Below, piece by piece: positions 1 through 9,805 of a DNA stretch of 64,000 nucleotides. A program made the translations under genes and the position numbers. Positions within the stretch are counted from its first letter, which is position 1. Each line of letters opens with the position of its first letter. The notes under the pieces are model-generated. The model saw only the letters and a list, made by a program, of their open reading frames with translations, was not told the origin of the DNA and made no database searches. Source of the stretch: Dietzia timorensis (GTDB taxonomy: Bacteria > Actinomycetota > Actinomycetes > Mycobacteriales > Mycobacteriaceae); the NCBI RefSeq assembly GCF_001659785.1, contig NZ_CP015961.1:3286001-3350000 (forward strand). Direction: 5' to 3'.

Positions 1-890
1 TCCTCGTCGCCATGCTGGCGCTGCCGGAGAACGTCGGCATCGGGATCGGCGAATGGGTGGCCAACCTGGCTCTCGTCCAGGTACTCGTGCCCGGGGCACT
101 CGTCGCCGGTCTCACCCACGCCTGGTCGCTATCGGTGGAGGCGGCCTTCTATGTCGTGCTGCCGCTGCTGTGGCTCGCGCTGGCGCCGCTGCGCGGAGAC
201 CGCGCGAAATGGCGGGTGCCACTGATTCTCGGCATCGCCGCCGTCAGCCTCGCGTGGGCGTACGTGCCGTGGGAGGCGGCCGGCCTTCCCGCCGGAATCA
301 ACCCGCATACGCTCCCCGCCGCGTTCGCTTCGTGGTTCGCGGTCGGCATCCTGCTCGCCGAGTTCACCGCCGCGCCGCCTCGCGCGCTGCTCGCGCTCTA
401 CCGGGCCCCGTGGTCGAAGTGGGCGTGGTGGGCCGCGGCGGCACTGATCTTCCTCACCACGACGAGCACCCGCCTCTACACCGAGGGCTTCGTGCAGGCG
501 AGCCCCGCCGAATTCGCCGGGCGCACCGGCTCGGGCGCGCTCATCGCGTGGTGCCTTCTCTCGCCGATCGTTCTCGCCGGTCCCGCGGCGCGCTTCCGGT
601 TCCTGGGTTCGCGCCCCATGCTCGCTCTCGGTCGCTGGTCCTACGGTATTTTCCTGTGGCACATGGTCGTGCTCCAGCTGCTCTTCGGCGTGCTCGGGGT
701 GCCGATGTTCGGCGGCCACATGCCGATCATGTGGATCGCGACCGCCGCGGTGACGATCGTCGTGTCCGCGGCGAGCTACGCGTGGATCGAGGAACCCGCC
801 AGACGCGCGGCCGGTCAGGCCCCGCTGCGGCCGGTAGTGCCCGCGTCGGCGCCCGGTTCGGCATCGGGCTCCGGCGCGCGGCGCGGGTAG
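1..890 (+). CDS. Acyltransferase-3 family membrane protein (3' part)
   Basis: The gene enters from the left edge and is open in frame from base 3 to the TAG at 890, so only about 295 C-terminal residues are present. The visible part is a multi-pass membrane protein with the acyltransferase-3 (OafA/YrhL) signature HAWSLSVEAAFY near residue 40, followed by hydrophobic helices and a short Arg/Ser/Gly-rich tail. Family members O-acylate sugars or envelope glycans at the membrane. The acceptor here is unknown. Its last 76 bases overlap the end of aftD on the other strand, so transcription is convergent. The family call is firm; the true start lies outside the window. Confidence 0.85.
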   Translation, partial: LVAMLALPENVGIGIGEWVANLALVQVLVPGALVAGLTHAWSLSVEAAFYVVLPLLWLALAPLRGDRAKWRVPLILGIAAVSLAWAYVPWEAAGLPAGINPHTLPAAFASWFAVGILLAEFTAAPPRALLALYRAPWSKWAWWAAAALIFLTTTSTRLYTEGFVQASPAEFAGRTGSGALIAWCLLSPIVLAGPAARFRFLGSRPMLALGRWSYGIFLWHMVVLQLLFGVLGVPMFGGHMPIMWIATAAVTIVVSAASYAWIEEPARRAAGQAPLRPVVPASAPGSASGSGARRG

Positions 891-3800
891 TCCAGCGCCC
901 CGCGGGCGAACACCACGGCGAGCGCGGCCAACGCAAGCAGCTGCGCGGCGATCGAATCACCGCCCCACTCGGTCCCCGGCCACGGCTCGCGCGCAACGAG
1001 CATCGCGGCGACGCCGAGGGCCCCGGCGATAAGGACGGGCGCGGCCCGCCGTGGGAGCACACGCAGACCCGCGACGGCGGCAGCGAATAGCGCAAGTCCG
1101 GGCACGCCGCCGATGACGACGCCGGTAACCGCTCCCCCGGCCAGCCACCAGCGCCTCGAGCCTCTGCGGGGTTCGCTGGCGGCGCCCGCCCGGTCGTGGC
1201 CGCGCGCAAGCAACAGCCACAGCACGAGGATCAGCGCGAACGGTCCGGTGGAGAGAGCGGCGCGGTAGTAGCCGTCGAGAGGGAAGTCCATGACGATCTT
1301 CGCGCCCGCATCGACCCCGGCGGGAAGAATCCAGCCCTGCTGCCAACCGCCGACGGGGATCGGCGTGAGTTCGGATTCGCCGTCTGCGGAGACAAGGCGC
1401 GCATTCCATCCGGTGTTGTACGACTGCGGCACAACAAGCAGGGTCCCCGCGTCGCCGGTGCGAGTGGTCAGCTCGAGGACGCGGCGCGCGGGACCGTCCT
1501 CCTCGACGACGGTGTTCGCGCGGTCCTGTGCGGCCTCGCCGAGCGCCGGATCGCCCGCCCGCGCCGAGGCCGGGGACAGTTCGAGCCCATCGACGCTGAG
1601 CGCGGGGCCCGGTTCAACGGTGACCGTACCCTCGCCCGCCGGAAGGCGTGCCGGCGCGTCGCCGCAGGGCGCAGCGAGGACGGGTTCGCCGCGGCGCAGC
1701 GCGTCGACCGTGGTCGTCACCGTCATTCGCGTTTCGGACGCGACCTCGCCGTGGGCGTCGCGGACCCGAATCACGGGGCCCTCCGAGCACGGCACGCGGA
1801 TCGGTTCCTCGCCGGTCCCGAGCGGCCGGGCAAGTGGGAGCCCATCGGTGCCGAGCAGGCGCACGTCCCCGATCGCGGGCGGGCGGGCGTCGAAGCCGGA
1901 ACCCGCATCGTTGCGCACGACCGAGTATTCGAGCACGCGAATGGTGGCCTCCGAGGCCGTGGCGTCCGGGATATCGAGGATCCACGAGCCATCGGTTTCG
2001 GGCTCGGTGTCGGTGAGGTCGACGCGCTCGGTGCGGTCGCCGATCTCGATCTCCACGACCTCCGGCCGCGCCCCGTTCACCGCCGCCGTGGGCCAGATCC
2101 GTACCGAACCGATGCGGCCGCGCTCGGGCACACCGATGCGCAGCTCCGCGGGCTCGGCCTCCTCCGATCCGGCGTCGTCGTCCTTCCCCCTGCCGTCGCG
2201 TTCGTCTTCGGCTTTCGCGTCCTCTTCGTCGTCGACGACGGACTGCGGCGCCCGCCAGGCGGTGCCCGGGTCTCCGTCGACTGCTGCGAGCGCGTTGCCG
2301 AGCGGATCGTCGACATCGGCATCCCCACTCGCGGTGAGCTCGTCACGCCCGGCGGTGAGCAGCGCGTCGAGCGCTCCCCCCGCCCTCGCCCGCACGCTCA
2401 GCAGCGGACGGAACTCGCCTTCGCGCGCCGAGTCCAGGGTGCGGGTGAATTCGCCCGGCTCCTCGGCAGGCACCGCGAACCCTGCCTCGCACGCAGTGGG
2501 GGCCTCCGGCCCCGGCCTGCCTCCGGGCCGGGCGATACGCCCGGCCTCGGGCATGCATGCCGAGCGGCCCGGGTACTGCGCGCCCAGCGACCAGCCGAGC
2601 ACCTGCCGCCCGCTCGCGGGGACGACGACCTCGCGCCGCGGGGTCACGTCCTCCCCGCCGCTGCGCACGCCGAGTTCGGAAATCGCGAAATCAAAGCCCC
2701 TCGTCCCGGCTTCGGTGGCCACCGCCGTCACCTCTGCAAATGTCGAGGCGCCGGTGGGCAGCGCGATCGTCGACGGCTCGCCCGGGGTGATCGACGCGAC
2801 CGTCGAGCCGGTGTCGGTCTCGACGTTGACCCGCACGACCGGCGAACCGGCGAGCTCCTCCGGGCCCGGGGTCTGCACGGTGAGCACGAGCCTGTCGCGA
2901 GGGACATCGAAGTCCACGCGCACGCTCTGCCCGAACGCTCCGTCCCCTCCGCGCGAGTGCCACGTGGTTCGCTCGTCCCGGTCGGCGAGCGCTGCGACAC
3001 CCTTGCCCTGCGCGACGGGACCGGGCTCGTCGGCGGCGCCCGCCGAACTCGACGCGGTGATCTCGCCCCCGCGCCAACGCAGATGTGTGCGGTAGGCCTC
3101 GGCGGAATCGCCGGCCCCGGGATCGGCCTGCTCGCCGTCATCCGGATCGATCTGCGCGGCGTAGTCGAGCTGCGAGCTCAGGGTGGTCCGCTCCTGCCCG
3201 GGAGTGCGCAGCGCGGACGTCGACTGCGACGCCCTTCCGAAGTCCGTCTCCCGCAGGCCGGGTGTGTCGGTTCCGATGACGGCGGACGTGCCCAGATCCC
3301 CGGCCCCCGCTGCCCCCGCCGCCTCGGCGTCCTTCGCGAGCAGCCGCGTCGTCGGCTCGGCGCCCGCGCCGTCGCCGGAATCCGTTGCCGAACCCGGGCG
3401 CAGGGCGGCGAGATCATCGAGCCGCGCGAGCGCCTCGGGGCCCCCGGCGACCTGCGGGACCTGGTCGAGCGGGATCGAATACGGGGTGAGATCGGTGGCC
3501 GAGCCGACGCGGTAGATGACGATGGACGGGACCTGCGGGCGCAGCCCGGAATCGACGGTCGCGGTCGCGGACTCGCCAACGATCGGGGCGGCGCCCTGGG
3601 GTACGCCGAAGCGGGCGACGGGCGTGAACCCGCCGGACTCGCGCAACGCCTGATGGACGAGCGCAGGCCGGGTCCCGCCGGTCTGGGGCACGAGATCCGA
3701 ACGCACGACGACATACCCGATGCCCTGCTCCGTGAGCGTCGCCGACAACCCCGGCGAGGGGCGGCCGGAGTCGAAGACGCGCTGCACGGAGTCGAGCGCC

Positions 3801-5392
3801 CGAATCGCCGGCGCCGGCTGCAGCGGAATCGAATCGCGCACGGCCCAGGGCGAATCGGCGAGGGGCTGGATCGGCTCGTCCCGCGAGGTGCCCCACACCT
3901 GGACGCCAAAGGAGGAGCCGGGCGCGACGAGCGCGCGGGAGTCCGCGGCGTTGGTGGCCAGCCAGTCGGCCGCCTCGGACCAATGCTCGGCGGGCGCCTC
4001 GTGCGGACCGTTGGCGGCGAGCTCGCCGCGCCACACCGGGGTCAGCGCGAGAACGAGGGCCAGGACGACCGCACAGACGGCGGCCAGGCCGGGGTAGCGC
4101 TCGATGCGCTCGAGGCGAAGCGCGTGCGGGCGCCACCCCGACCCCTTCGGCAGACGGCCCGCGGCGCGGGTGAAGAAATAGATCGCCGCGAGGACGAGCG
4201 GCAGACGCAACACCGGCTCCCATTTGTGGGCGTTGCGCAGCGGGGCTCCGGCGCCGTCGAGGAAATCCTGGACCGCTTCGGCGAAGGGAAAGGAGGGGGT
4301 GATCCAGCCGGGTCCGGGAATCGCGTAGGCCGCCGTCAGCAGGAGCAGTCCTGACCCGGCCATGAGGGCGAGCCGGCCGCGATGGGAGATCGCTCGCTCC
4401 TCGGTTCGCCCGGTGCCCCCTCGTCCGGCGGCACCCTGCCCGGAGGCGCCCGGCCAGGCGAGCCCGACGAGGCCGGCGCCTGCGACGACGACCGTGGCGA
4501 TGATGACCAGCGGGGTCGCGACGATCTGCTCGTTGGCGCCGACGTTCGGGGAGATGTACGGCACCCAGCTGCTCGAGCCGCGGAGCACCTCGACGAGCGC
4601 GGACCAGCGGGAGGTCACCGCCGCGGATTCGATGTAGTCGAGGAACGGCGGGGCGACGCTGCCGAGTACGACAAGTGGCACGATCCACCAGAGGCTCACG
4701 AGCGCACTGAGGCCGACCCACCAGCCGGCGAGCCGCCGCCATGTCCGGTTCGGACGGGAGGTGAGCAACCACAGCAGCGCGGGAAGGCACGCGGCGACGG
4801 TGGCGACGGCGTTGACCGCTCCCATGAGCGCGACCGCGAGCGCGGCCGCGGCGCCTGCGCGGCGCGGGGTCCACCGGGAGGTCAGGCCCTTGTGGATGGC
4901 GAGCACGACCCACGGCGCAAGCATCATCGGCCAGATCTCCGAGGAGATCGTCCCGAGAGAGGTGAGCACCTTCGGTGCGCCGACATAGGCGAGAGCGCCG
5001 AGGATCTGCCACGGGGTGCGGCCGATCCCGAGCGCTCGGGCAAGGCGGTAGATGCCGGTGAAGCCGATGGTCAGCGCGAGCGCCCACCACAGTCGTTCCG
5101 TGATCCACGGTGGGACGTGCGCGAGCTGGCCCACCGCGAAGAAGGCACCCTGGGGGAAGAAGTAGCCGTAGGACTGGTTCTGCACCTGCCCGGAAAAGGA
5201 CTCATCGGTCCAAATATGCACGCTGCGGGAGAGGAAGCCGACAGGGTCGACGAGGAGATCGTATTTGGTGTCCGAGACGATCTTGCCCGGCGATTGCAGC
5301 CCTACGACGAGAAGGAATGCGGGGAATGCGAGAACGAAGTCGGCCAGTCCTCGCAGGCGCGGCGCGGACTTCGGCAGCGCCGGTGACGCCAC
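815..5392 (-). CDS. aftD: Alpha-(1->3)-arabinofuranosyltransferase AftD (DUF3367)
   Basis: A 1525-residue protein, somewhat longer than the roughly 1400 residues of mycobacterial AftD. The N-terminal third is a GT-C type membrane domain with many helices and an early acidic loop (DTKYDLLVDPVGFL, near residue 41). The middle and C-terminal parts are large, Asp/Glu/Gly-rich and extracytoplasmic, with discoidin/F5-8C-like carbohydrate-binding segments, and a final cluster of helices closes the protein. AftD adds alpha-1,3-branched arabinofuranose in arabinogalactan and lipoarabinomannan biosynthesis using decaprenyl-phospho-arabinose. It starts 6 nt after the small DUF2613 gene, which matches the Rv0236c/Rv0236A arrangement of Mycobacterium tuberculosis. 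Linkers rich in Gly/Ala/Asp may explain the extra length. Confidence 0.93.
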   Translation of the reverse strand: MASPALPKSAPRLRGLADFVLAFPAFLLVVGLQSPGKIVSDTKYDLLVDPVGFLSRSVHIWTDESFSGQVQNQSYGYFFPQGAFFAVGQLAHVPPWITERLWWALALTIGFTGIYRLARALGIGRTPWQILGALAYVGAPKVLTSLGTISSEIWPMMLAPWVVLAIHKGLTSRWTPRRAGAAAALAVALMGAVNAVATVAACLPALLWLLTSRPNRTWRRLAGWWVGLSALVSLWWIVPLVVLGSVAPPFLDYIESAAVTSRWSALVEVLRGSSSWVPYISPNVGANEQIVATPLVIIATVVVAGAGLVGLAWPGASGQGAAGRGGTGRTEERAISHRGRLALMAGSGLLLLTAAYAIPGPGWITPSFPFAEAVQDFLDGAGAPLRNAHKWEPVLRLPLVLAAIYFFTRAAGRLPKGSGWRPHALRLERIERYPGLAAVCAVVLALVLALTPVWRGELAANGPHEAPAEHWSEAADWLATNAADSRALVAPGSSFGVQVWGTSRDEPIQPLADSPWAVRDSIPLQPAPAIRALDSVQRVFDSGRPSPGLSATLTEQGIGYVVVRSDLVPQTGGTRPALVHQALRESGGFTPVARFGVPQGAAPIVGESATATVDSGLRPQVPSIVIYRVGSATDLTPYSIPLDQVPQVAGGPEALARLDDLAALRPGSATDSGDGAGAEPTTRLLAKDAEAAGAAGAGDLGTSAVIGTDTPGLRETDFGRASQSTSALRTPGQERTTLSSQLDYAAQIDPDDGEQADPGAGDSAEAYRTHLRWRGGEITASSSAGAADEPGPVAQGKGVAALADRDERTTWHSRGGDGAFGQSVRVDFDVPRDRLVLTVQTPGPEELAGSPVVRVNVETDTGSTVASITPGEPSTIALPTGASTFAEVTAVATEAGTRGFDFAISELGVRSGGEDVTPRREVVVPASGRQVLGWSLGAQYPGRSACMPEAGRIARPGGRPGPEAPTACEAGFAVPAEEPGEFTRTLDSAREGEFRPLLSVRARAGGALDALLTAGRDELTASGDADVDDPLGNALAAVDGDPGTAWRAPQSVVDDEEDAKAEDERDGRGKDDDAGSEEAEPAELRIGVPERGRIGSVRIWPTAAVNGARPEVVEIEIGDRTERVDLTDTEPETDGSWILDIPDATASEATIRVLEYSVVRNDAGSGFDARPPAIGDVRLLGTDGLPLARPLGTGEEPIRVPCSEGPVIRVRDAHGEVASETRMTVTTTVDALRRGEPVLAAPCGDAPARLPAGEGTVTVEPGPALSVDGLELSPASARAGDPALGEAAQDRANTVVEEDGPARRVLELTTRTGDAGTLLVVPQSYNTGWNARLVSADGESELTPIPVGGWQQGWILPAGVDAGAKIVMDFPLDGYYRAALSTGPFALILVLWLLLARGHDRAGAASEPRRGSRRWWLAGGAVTGVVIGGVPGLALFAAAVAGLRVLPRRAAPVLIAGALGVAAMLVAREPWPGTEWGGDSIAAQLLALAALAVVFARGALDYPRRAPEPDAEPGADAGTTGRSGA

Positions 5393-5398
5393 CTTCGG

Positions 5399-5569
5399 TT
5401 AGCCGCGGGAGCCGTACTCGACCTGTCCGAACAACGACTGGTCGGCCGGCGGGGTCTCGAGCTCGGGGACCGAGTTCTCCGCCACGGCTGCCTGCGCGCC
5501 GAAAGCCACGATGACACCGGCAACGATGCCGACGCCTACTCCGGCAAGACTTCCTACCATTGCCTTCAT
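5399..5569 (-). CDS. DUF2613 small secreted/membrane protein, AftD neighbour
   Basis: A 56-residue product starting MKAMVGSLAG, with one long hydrophobic segment (residues 6-30) resembling an uncleaved signal anchor, and a polar C-terminus ending GQVEYGSRG. Size, sequence style and position directly before aftD match the DUF2613 family (Rv0236A in M. tuberculosis). An upstream in-frame start would give 100 residues but adds a Pro/Asp-rich leader unlike the family, so the ATG at 5569 is preferred; an AAAGGG lies about 12 nt before it. Probably co-transcribed with aftD. The function is unknown; a partner role in arabinan assembly is inference from context only. Confidence 0.8.
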   Translation of the reverse strand: MKAMVGSLAGVGVGIVAGVIVAFGAQAAVAENSVPELETPPADQSLFGQVEYGSRG

Positions 5570-5866
5570 TTTCGAGGTGACCCTTTCGGTTGCTGCGCGG
5601 GCCCCGGCGTGAATCGGCGGCCCGGGCGCGGGCGTATCTGTGGTGACTTTAACAGCTGCCACAAGGCTTGCCCAACATGACGCATCATCGCGTGGCGGCA
5701 CATGCCGCGGACTCCCACTCCGAGCGTATTTGAGGTCACGCGACCGGGATCCCGCCGAGCGCGATATATTACTGGCGGGTAAGTTAGATCACAGCGCGTG
5801 GCGGACCGCCGCGCACCGCGTGGAGCCCATCCACATCACGTCGCAGTCGAGCATGGGGAGGTACAT
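5570..5866. promoter_or_regulatory. Divergent promoter region DUF2613-aftD / TetR, with palindrome
   Basis: About 300 bases without a gene lie between the divergent DUF2613-aftD pair and the TetR gene. Near the TetR side, a TATATT box at about 5764-5769 is followed by the inverted repeat TTAC-N6-GTAA at 5769-5782. An interrupted palindrome of this size next to a tetR start is typical of an autoregulatory operator. This assignment is inference from layout. Confidence 0.4.
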
Positions 5867-6559
5867 GTGCCCACCAGAGCCACATCCTCCAAGAGAGCGT
5901 CGTCCACAGCTCCGCGCGAGCCGAGTGGCGGCGAGAGTAAGAAGCACGCCGGGACGAAGCGCGTACCCCGTGCGATCAGGGAACAGCAGATGCTCGACGC
6001 GGCCATCAAGGTCTTCTCCGAGCACGGGTATCGCTCTTCGTCGATGGACGCGATCGCGAAGCAGGCCGAGACCTCGAAGCCGATGCTGTATCTCTACTAC
6101 GGCTCGAAGGAGGAGCTCTTTCTCGCGTGCGTGACTCGCGAGTCCGGGCGGCTGATCGACACCCTCGAGGCGCAGATCGCGCCGGATGATTCCCCGAAGA
6201 CGCGCCTGAAGAAGGTCATCTCGTCCTTCCTTCAGTTCGTCGAGTCCAACGCCGATTCGTGGAACGTCGTCTACCGGCAGGCCGAGGCCGAGCCGCCCTT
6301 CAGGCAGACGGTGACCTCCACCCGCCGACTGTTCATCGAGATGACGGCAGAGTTGCTCAAGCGCTCGACTTCGGACACGTATTCGGGCGAGGACGCCGAG
6401 CTCATCGCCGTCGCGCTCGTCGGCGCGGGCGAGGCCGTCGCCGACCGGGTGGCGAACAAGGAGGTCGACCAGAACGCGGCGGCCGATCTCGTCGTCCAGT
6501 TAAGCTGGGGTGGCCTCGCCGGCACGAACTCAACACCCCTACCTCGCGAAACATCTTAG
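5867..6559 (+). CDS. TetR/AcrR family transcriptional regulator
   Basis: A 230-residue TetR-type repressor. After a Lys/Ser/Pro-rich N-terminal tail of about 35 residues comes a canonical helix-turn-helix (residues about 40-85, with SMDAIAKQAETSKPMLYLYY), then an all-helical ligand/dimer domain. The GTG start at 5867 is chosen because GGGGAGG (5855-5861) sits 5 nt before it; a longer reading frame from 5798 lacks such a site. In M. tuberculosis a TetR gene (Rv0238) also sits beside the aftD/lpqI region. It precedes a fadD gene by about 100 nt, so it may control lipid or cell-wall functions. The ligand is unknown. Confidence 0.85.
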   Translation: MPTRATSSKRASSTAPREPSGGESKKHAGTKRVPRAIREQQMLDAAIKVFSEHGYRSSSMDAIAKQAETSKPMLYLYYGSKEELFLACVTRESGRLIDTLEAQIAPDDSPKTRLKKVISSFLQFVESNADSWNVVYRQAEAEPPFRQTVTSTRRLFIEMTAELLKRSTSDTYSGEDAELIAVALVGAGEAVADRVANKEVDQNAAADLVVQLSWGGLAGTNSTPLPRETS

Positions 6560-6661
6560 AAATCGAAGCCGTCCGTGCGTACGGGTCCCGCGCCATCGCA
6601 CGGTCCTTCACCGCCAAGCCAATTCCATACTGCACACGCAACTGCAACGTCAGGGAGAATC

Positions 6662-8557
6662 TTGTCCGCGCCGCATAAAGACACCTCAGCACGCAAAAAC
6701 CGATATTCGACGGTCTCGATCACGGACATCGCCAAGGGGCTGCCCGACATGATCCCGGACCTGCCCTCGGTTTTTCGCGGCCTGTTCCTCCTGCGCACGA
6801 TTCGTAGCCACCACAAGCGCTCGATCGGGCAGGTGTTCGAGCAGAACGTCGACAAGGCCCCGGACCGCCCGTTTCTCAAGTTCGCCGACGACGTGTGGAC
6901 GTACCGCGAGGCCAACGAACGCGTAAACGAGATCGCCGCGGTGCTCGACGCGCAGGGCGTGCGTTCGGGCGACACGGTCGGCGTGTGCATTACCAACCGC
7001 CCTGAGGCGCTGCTCGCCGTGCTGGCGACGGTCAAGCTCGGCGCGTCTGCGGGCATGATCAACGTGCACCAGCGCGGCGACGTACTCGACCACTCGCAGG
7101 GCTTGCTGGATTCGAAGGTCATGCTCATCGGCGCCGAGTGCGAAGAGGCCTATCTGTCACTTCCGGGGTCGAGTAAGTGGTGCGGCACCGTCATCGGTGT
7201 GGACACCGCGCACGACCTTCGCGTGGCAGACGCCGCCGCCGGAGAGCGCCCCGACGCGATGAGGGACCTGCCGTGGCTCGACGATCTGGTAGAGCAGATG
7301 GGCGGCCACGCGAGCACGGACAATCCGCCGTCAACCCCCCATGTTCTCGCCAAGCAGACCGCCTACCAGGTGTTCACCTCCGGCACGACGGGCATGCCCA
7401 AGGCGTCGAAGATGACCCACCTGCGGTGGAACAAGGCGATGGTCGCCTTCGGCCTTTCCGGTGCGCGCCTGCGCAGCACCGACACCCTCTACTGCCCGCT
7501 GCCGCTGTATCACAACAACGCGCTCACGGTCGCGCTGTCCGCGGTGCTCGGTGCCGGCGGCTGCCTCGCGATCGGCGAAAAGTTCTCGGCGAAGCGGTTC
7601 TGGGACGAGATCGTCGGTTTCGATGCGACCGCATTCATCTACATCGGCGAGCTGTGCCGGTATCTACTGGGTCAGCCTGTCCGCCCGCAGGAACGTGAGC
7701 ACAACCTGCGGATGATCATGGGCAACGGCCTGCGCCCGGAGATCTGGAAGGAATTCCAGGAGCGCTTCAACATCCCGCGGGTGTGCGAGTTCTACGCCGC
7801 CAGCGAGTCGCCCGTCGCGTTCGTCAACGCGTTCAGCGTCGACTCCACCGCCGGGTTCACCACGGTCCCGCACAAGATCGTCAAGGTCGACACCGACACC
7901 GAGGAACTCGTCCGCAATAAGAAGGGCTGGCTCGTCGAGGCGAGGCCGGGCGAGGTCGGCCAGATGATCGGCCACATCACGAAAACGACTCCCTTCGACG
8001 GCTACACGAACTCGGCCGCCACCGAAAAGAAGATCGTGCGCGACGCCTTCAAGAAGGGCGACGCCTGGTTCCTGTCCGGAGACCTCGTGTTCAACCAGGG
8101 CTTCAACCACATCGCCTTCGTCGACCGGCTCGGGGACACCTTCCGCTGGAAGGGCGAGAACGTGGCGACCACCGAGGTCGAGGGTGCGTTCGGCGGAATC
8201 GACGGCGTCGACACCGCGACCGTCTACGGCGTACAGATCCCGGGCACCGACGGCCGTGCGGGAATGGCGGCGCTCACGCTCAAGGACGGCGCGGATTTCG
8301 ATGGCAAGGCCTACGCCGAGGCGCTCACCGGTTCGCTGCCGAACTACGCGGTCCCGCTGTTCATCAGGATCATCGAGCAGCTCGAGGAGACCTCGACGTT
8401 CAAGGTACGTAAGACCGATCTCAAGAAGGACGGCTACGACGCCACGCGCTTCGACGATCCGCTGTACGTGCTCTCGTCCAAGGACTGCGAATACGTGCCC
8501 TACTACGACGGCGCCGAGAAGGACGTCGCCGCGGGATCGGTATCTGGGGGAAAGTAG
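6662..8557 (+). CDS. Long-chain acyl-CoA synthetase, FadD6-like
   Basis: A 631-residue ANL-superfamily enzyme that would activate long or very long fatty acids to acyl-CoA through an acyl-adenylate. The AMP-binding P-loop (VFTSGTTGMPKASKMTH) lies near residue 236 and the hinge/A8 region (GDTFRWKGENVATTE) near residue 490. The length and the N-terminal region place it with FadD6/FATP-like synthetases rather than short-chain ligases. The TTG start at 6662 is chosen because AGGGAGA (6652-6658) lies just upstream; the frame stays open further 5' without a ribosome site. It follows the tetR gene in the same direction and may be regulated by it. Confidence 0.88.
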   Translation: MSAPHKDTSARKNRYSTVSITDIAKGLPDMIPDLPSVFRGLFLLRTIRSHHKRSIGQVFEQNVDKAPDRPFLKFADDVWTYREANERVNEIAAVLDAQGVRSGDTVGVCITNRPEALLAVLATVKLGASAGMINVHQRGDVLDHSQGLLDSKVMLIGAECEEAYLSLPGSSKWCGTVIGVDTAHDLRVADAAAGERPDAMRDLPWLDDLVEQMGGHASTDNPPSTPHVLAKQTAYQVFTSGTTGMPKASKMTHLRWNKAMVAFGLSGARLRSTDTLYCPLPLYHNNALTVALSAVLGAGGCLAIGEKFSAKRFWDEIVGFDATAFIYIGELCRYLLGQPVRPQEREHNLRMIMGNGLRPEIWKEFQERFNIPRVCEFYAASESPVAFVNAFSVDSTAGFTTVPHKIVKVDTDTEELVRNKKGWLVEARPGEVGQMIGHITKTTPFDGYTNSAATEKKIVRDAFKKGDAWFLSGDLVFNQGFNHIAFVDRLGDTFRWKGENVATTEVEGAFGGIDGVDTATVYGVQIPGTDGRAGMAALTLKDGADFDGKAYAEALTGSLPNYAVPLFIRIIEQLEETSTFKVRKTDLKKDGYDATRFDDPLYVLSSKDCEYVPYYDGAEKDVAAGSVSGGK

Positions 8558-8653
8558 ATCTCTCCCGCTCGCGCCGCTTGGACGGTGATTGCTCGCGTCA
8601 TTAAACTCAGGCGGAGTCCCATCTCCCGATCCCCCTAGCGAGCAGGAGTTCCG

Positions 8654-9781
8654 TTGAGCACATCCCGCCGGCGTGGCCCAGCGTGGCGCCGCCCGGCGAC
8701 GCGCCGCCAGATGCTGTGGGGCATGGTCGCAGGGGTCGGAGGGGCGGCGGCATTCTCGGTGGCCCGCACCGGCTCCGATTCCGGATCCGACGAGTCCTCG
8801 GAATTGCGCGGCGTGGACCGTCCGAGCACGTTCCACTATCAGCGGCCCGACGGGCCCGTCGACGTCCTGCCTCCGCGCCGCACGTTCTATCGCAACGCCG
8901 CCGAGGGCGGGCAGCAGACGTTCGGGGATTTCTATCTGCCGGCCTCCGTCAACCCCTCGATGCCGGTCGTCGTGCTCGTCCACGGCGGTGGCTGGTCGCA
9001 GGAGCAGAGCCTGGAGTACATGGGCAAGCTCGCCGAGGATATCGCCTCGTTCGACGTCGCCGTGTGGAATATCGAGTATCGCCGCACCGGTAGCGGCGGA
9101 GGCTGGCCCACCACGGTCCAGGACGTCTGCGATGCGGTCGATTACCTGCCCGAGATCAACGATCAGATGGGCGGCCGCCTCAACCTCGACGCCGTCTCGG
9201 TGTGCGGGCATTCCTCCGGCGGCCATCTCGCGCTGTGGATCGCCGGTCGCAGCGCCCTGCCGGCGAACCTTCCCGGCGCAAACGTCCGGCAGCCGGTCTC
9301 GCACTGCGTGTCCCTCGCGGGCGTCGCGGACCTGGTCAAGGCAGAGGAGAGCGGGGACCGCTACCTCAAGACGCTGCTAGGCACCACGCTGGACGAGGAC
9401 CGCAAGAAGTTCGTCGACGCCAGCCCGGTTTCGCACCTTCCCACCGGCGTCGAGGTCGTCGCCATCCACGGCGAGAAGGACGACGTCGTCCTGCCCGCCC
9501 AGTCCGAGGACTACGTGTCCAAGGCCCGCGCGGCCGGAGACGACGCACGCCTGGAGATCGTGCCCGGCGGCAATCACGACCCGTGGACCGACATCCGCCA
9601 GGGCCCGTGGAAACGGGTGCGGACCATCTTGCTCACCCAGCTCGGTGTGCCGGGTGCCCATCTGCGCGGGCAGCCCCCTACCGTCACCGCGCCGGTCTCG
9701 CCGGGCAGGTCCGAGTCGGCCGGAGGTTCCTCCGGCAGTTCCTCGCCGTCGACGTCCAGCTCGGAATCGAGTTCCGGCTAG
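8654..9781 (+). CDS. Exported alpha/beta-hydrolase (esterase/lipase)
   Basis: 375 residues. The N-terminus carries a Tat-like signal (TRRQMLWG near residues 17-24, then a hydrophobic run), so export is likely. The hydrolase core has the oxyanion motif HGGGW near residue 110, the nucleophile elbow GHSSGGH near residue 185, a probable Asp in EKDDVV near 273 and His in GGNHDPW near 306, which is the layout of BD-FAE/carboxylesterase-type enzymes. The tail is Ser/Gly-rich low complexity. The TTG start follows AGGAG at 8643-8647. The substrate is unknown; an acyl ester in the envelope or medium is likely. Confidence 0.85.
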   Translation: MSTSRRRGPAWRRPATRRQMLWGMVAGVGGAAAFSVARTGSDSGSDESSELRGVDRPSTFHYQRPDGPVDVLPPRRTFYRNAAEGGQQTFGDFYLPASVNPSMPVVVLVHGGGWSQEQSLEYMGKLAEDIASFDVAVWNIEYRRTGSGGGWPTTVQDVCDAVDYLPEINDQMGGRLNLDAVSVCGHSSGGHLALWIAGRSALPANLPGANVRQPVSHCVSLAGVADLVKAEESGDRYLKTLLGTTLDEDRKKFVDASPVSHLPTGVEVVAIHGEKDDVVLPAQSEDYVSKARAAGDDARLEIVPGGNHDPWTDIRQGPWKRVRTILLTQLGVPGAHLRGQPPTVTAPVSPGRSESAGGSSGSSSPSTSSSESSSG

Positions 9782-9805
9782 AGTCCGGCCGCAGAACGTG
9801 CGGCG

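Noticed and set aside
1196-4354. A 1052-codon open frame antisense to aftD
   Set aside because: It lies wholly over aftD, is extremely Arg/Gly/Ala-rich, shows no motif or membrane pattern, and results from the lack of stop codons in GC-rich DNA.
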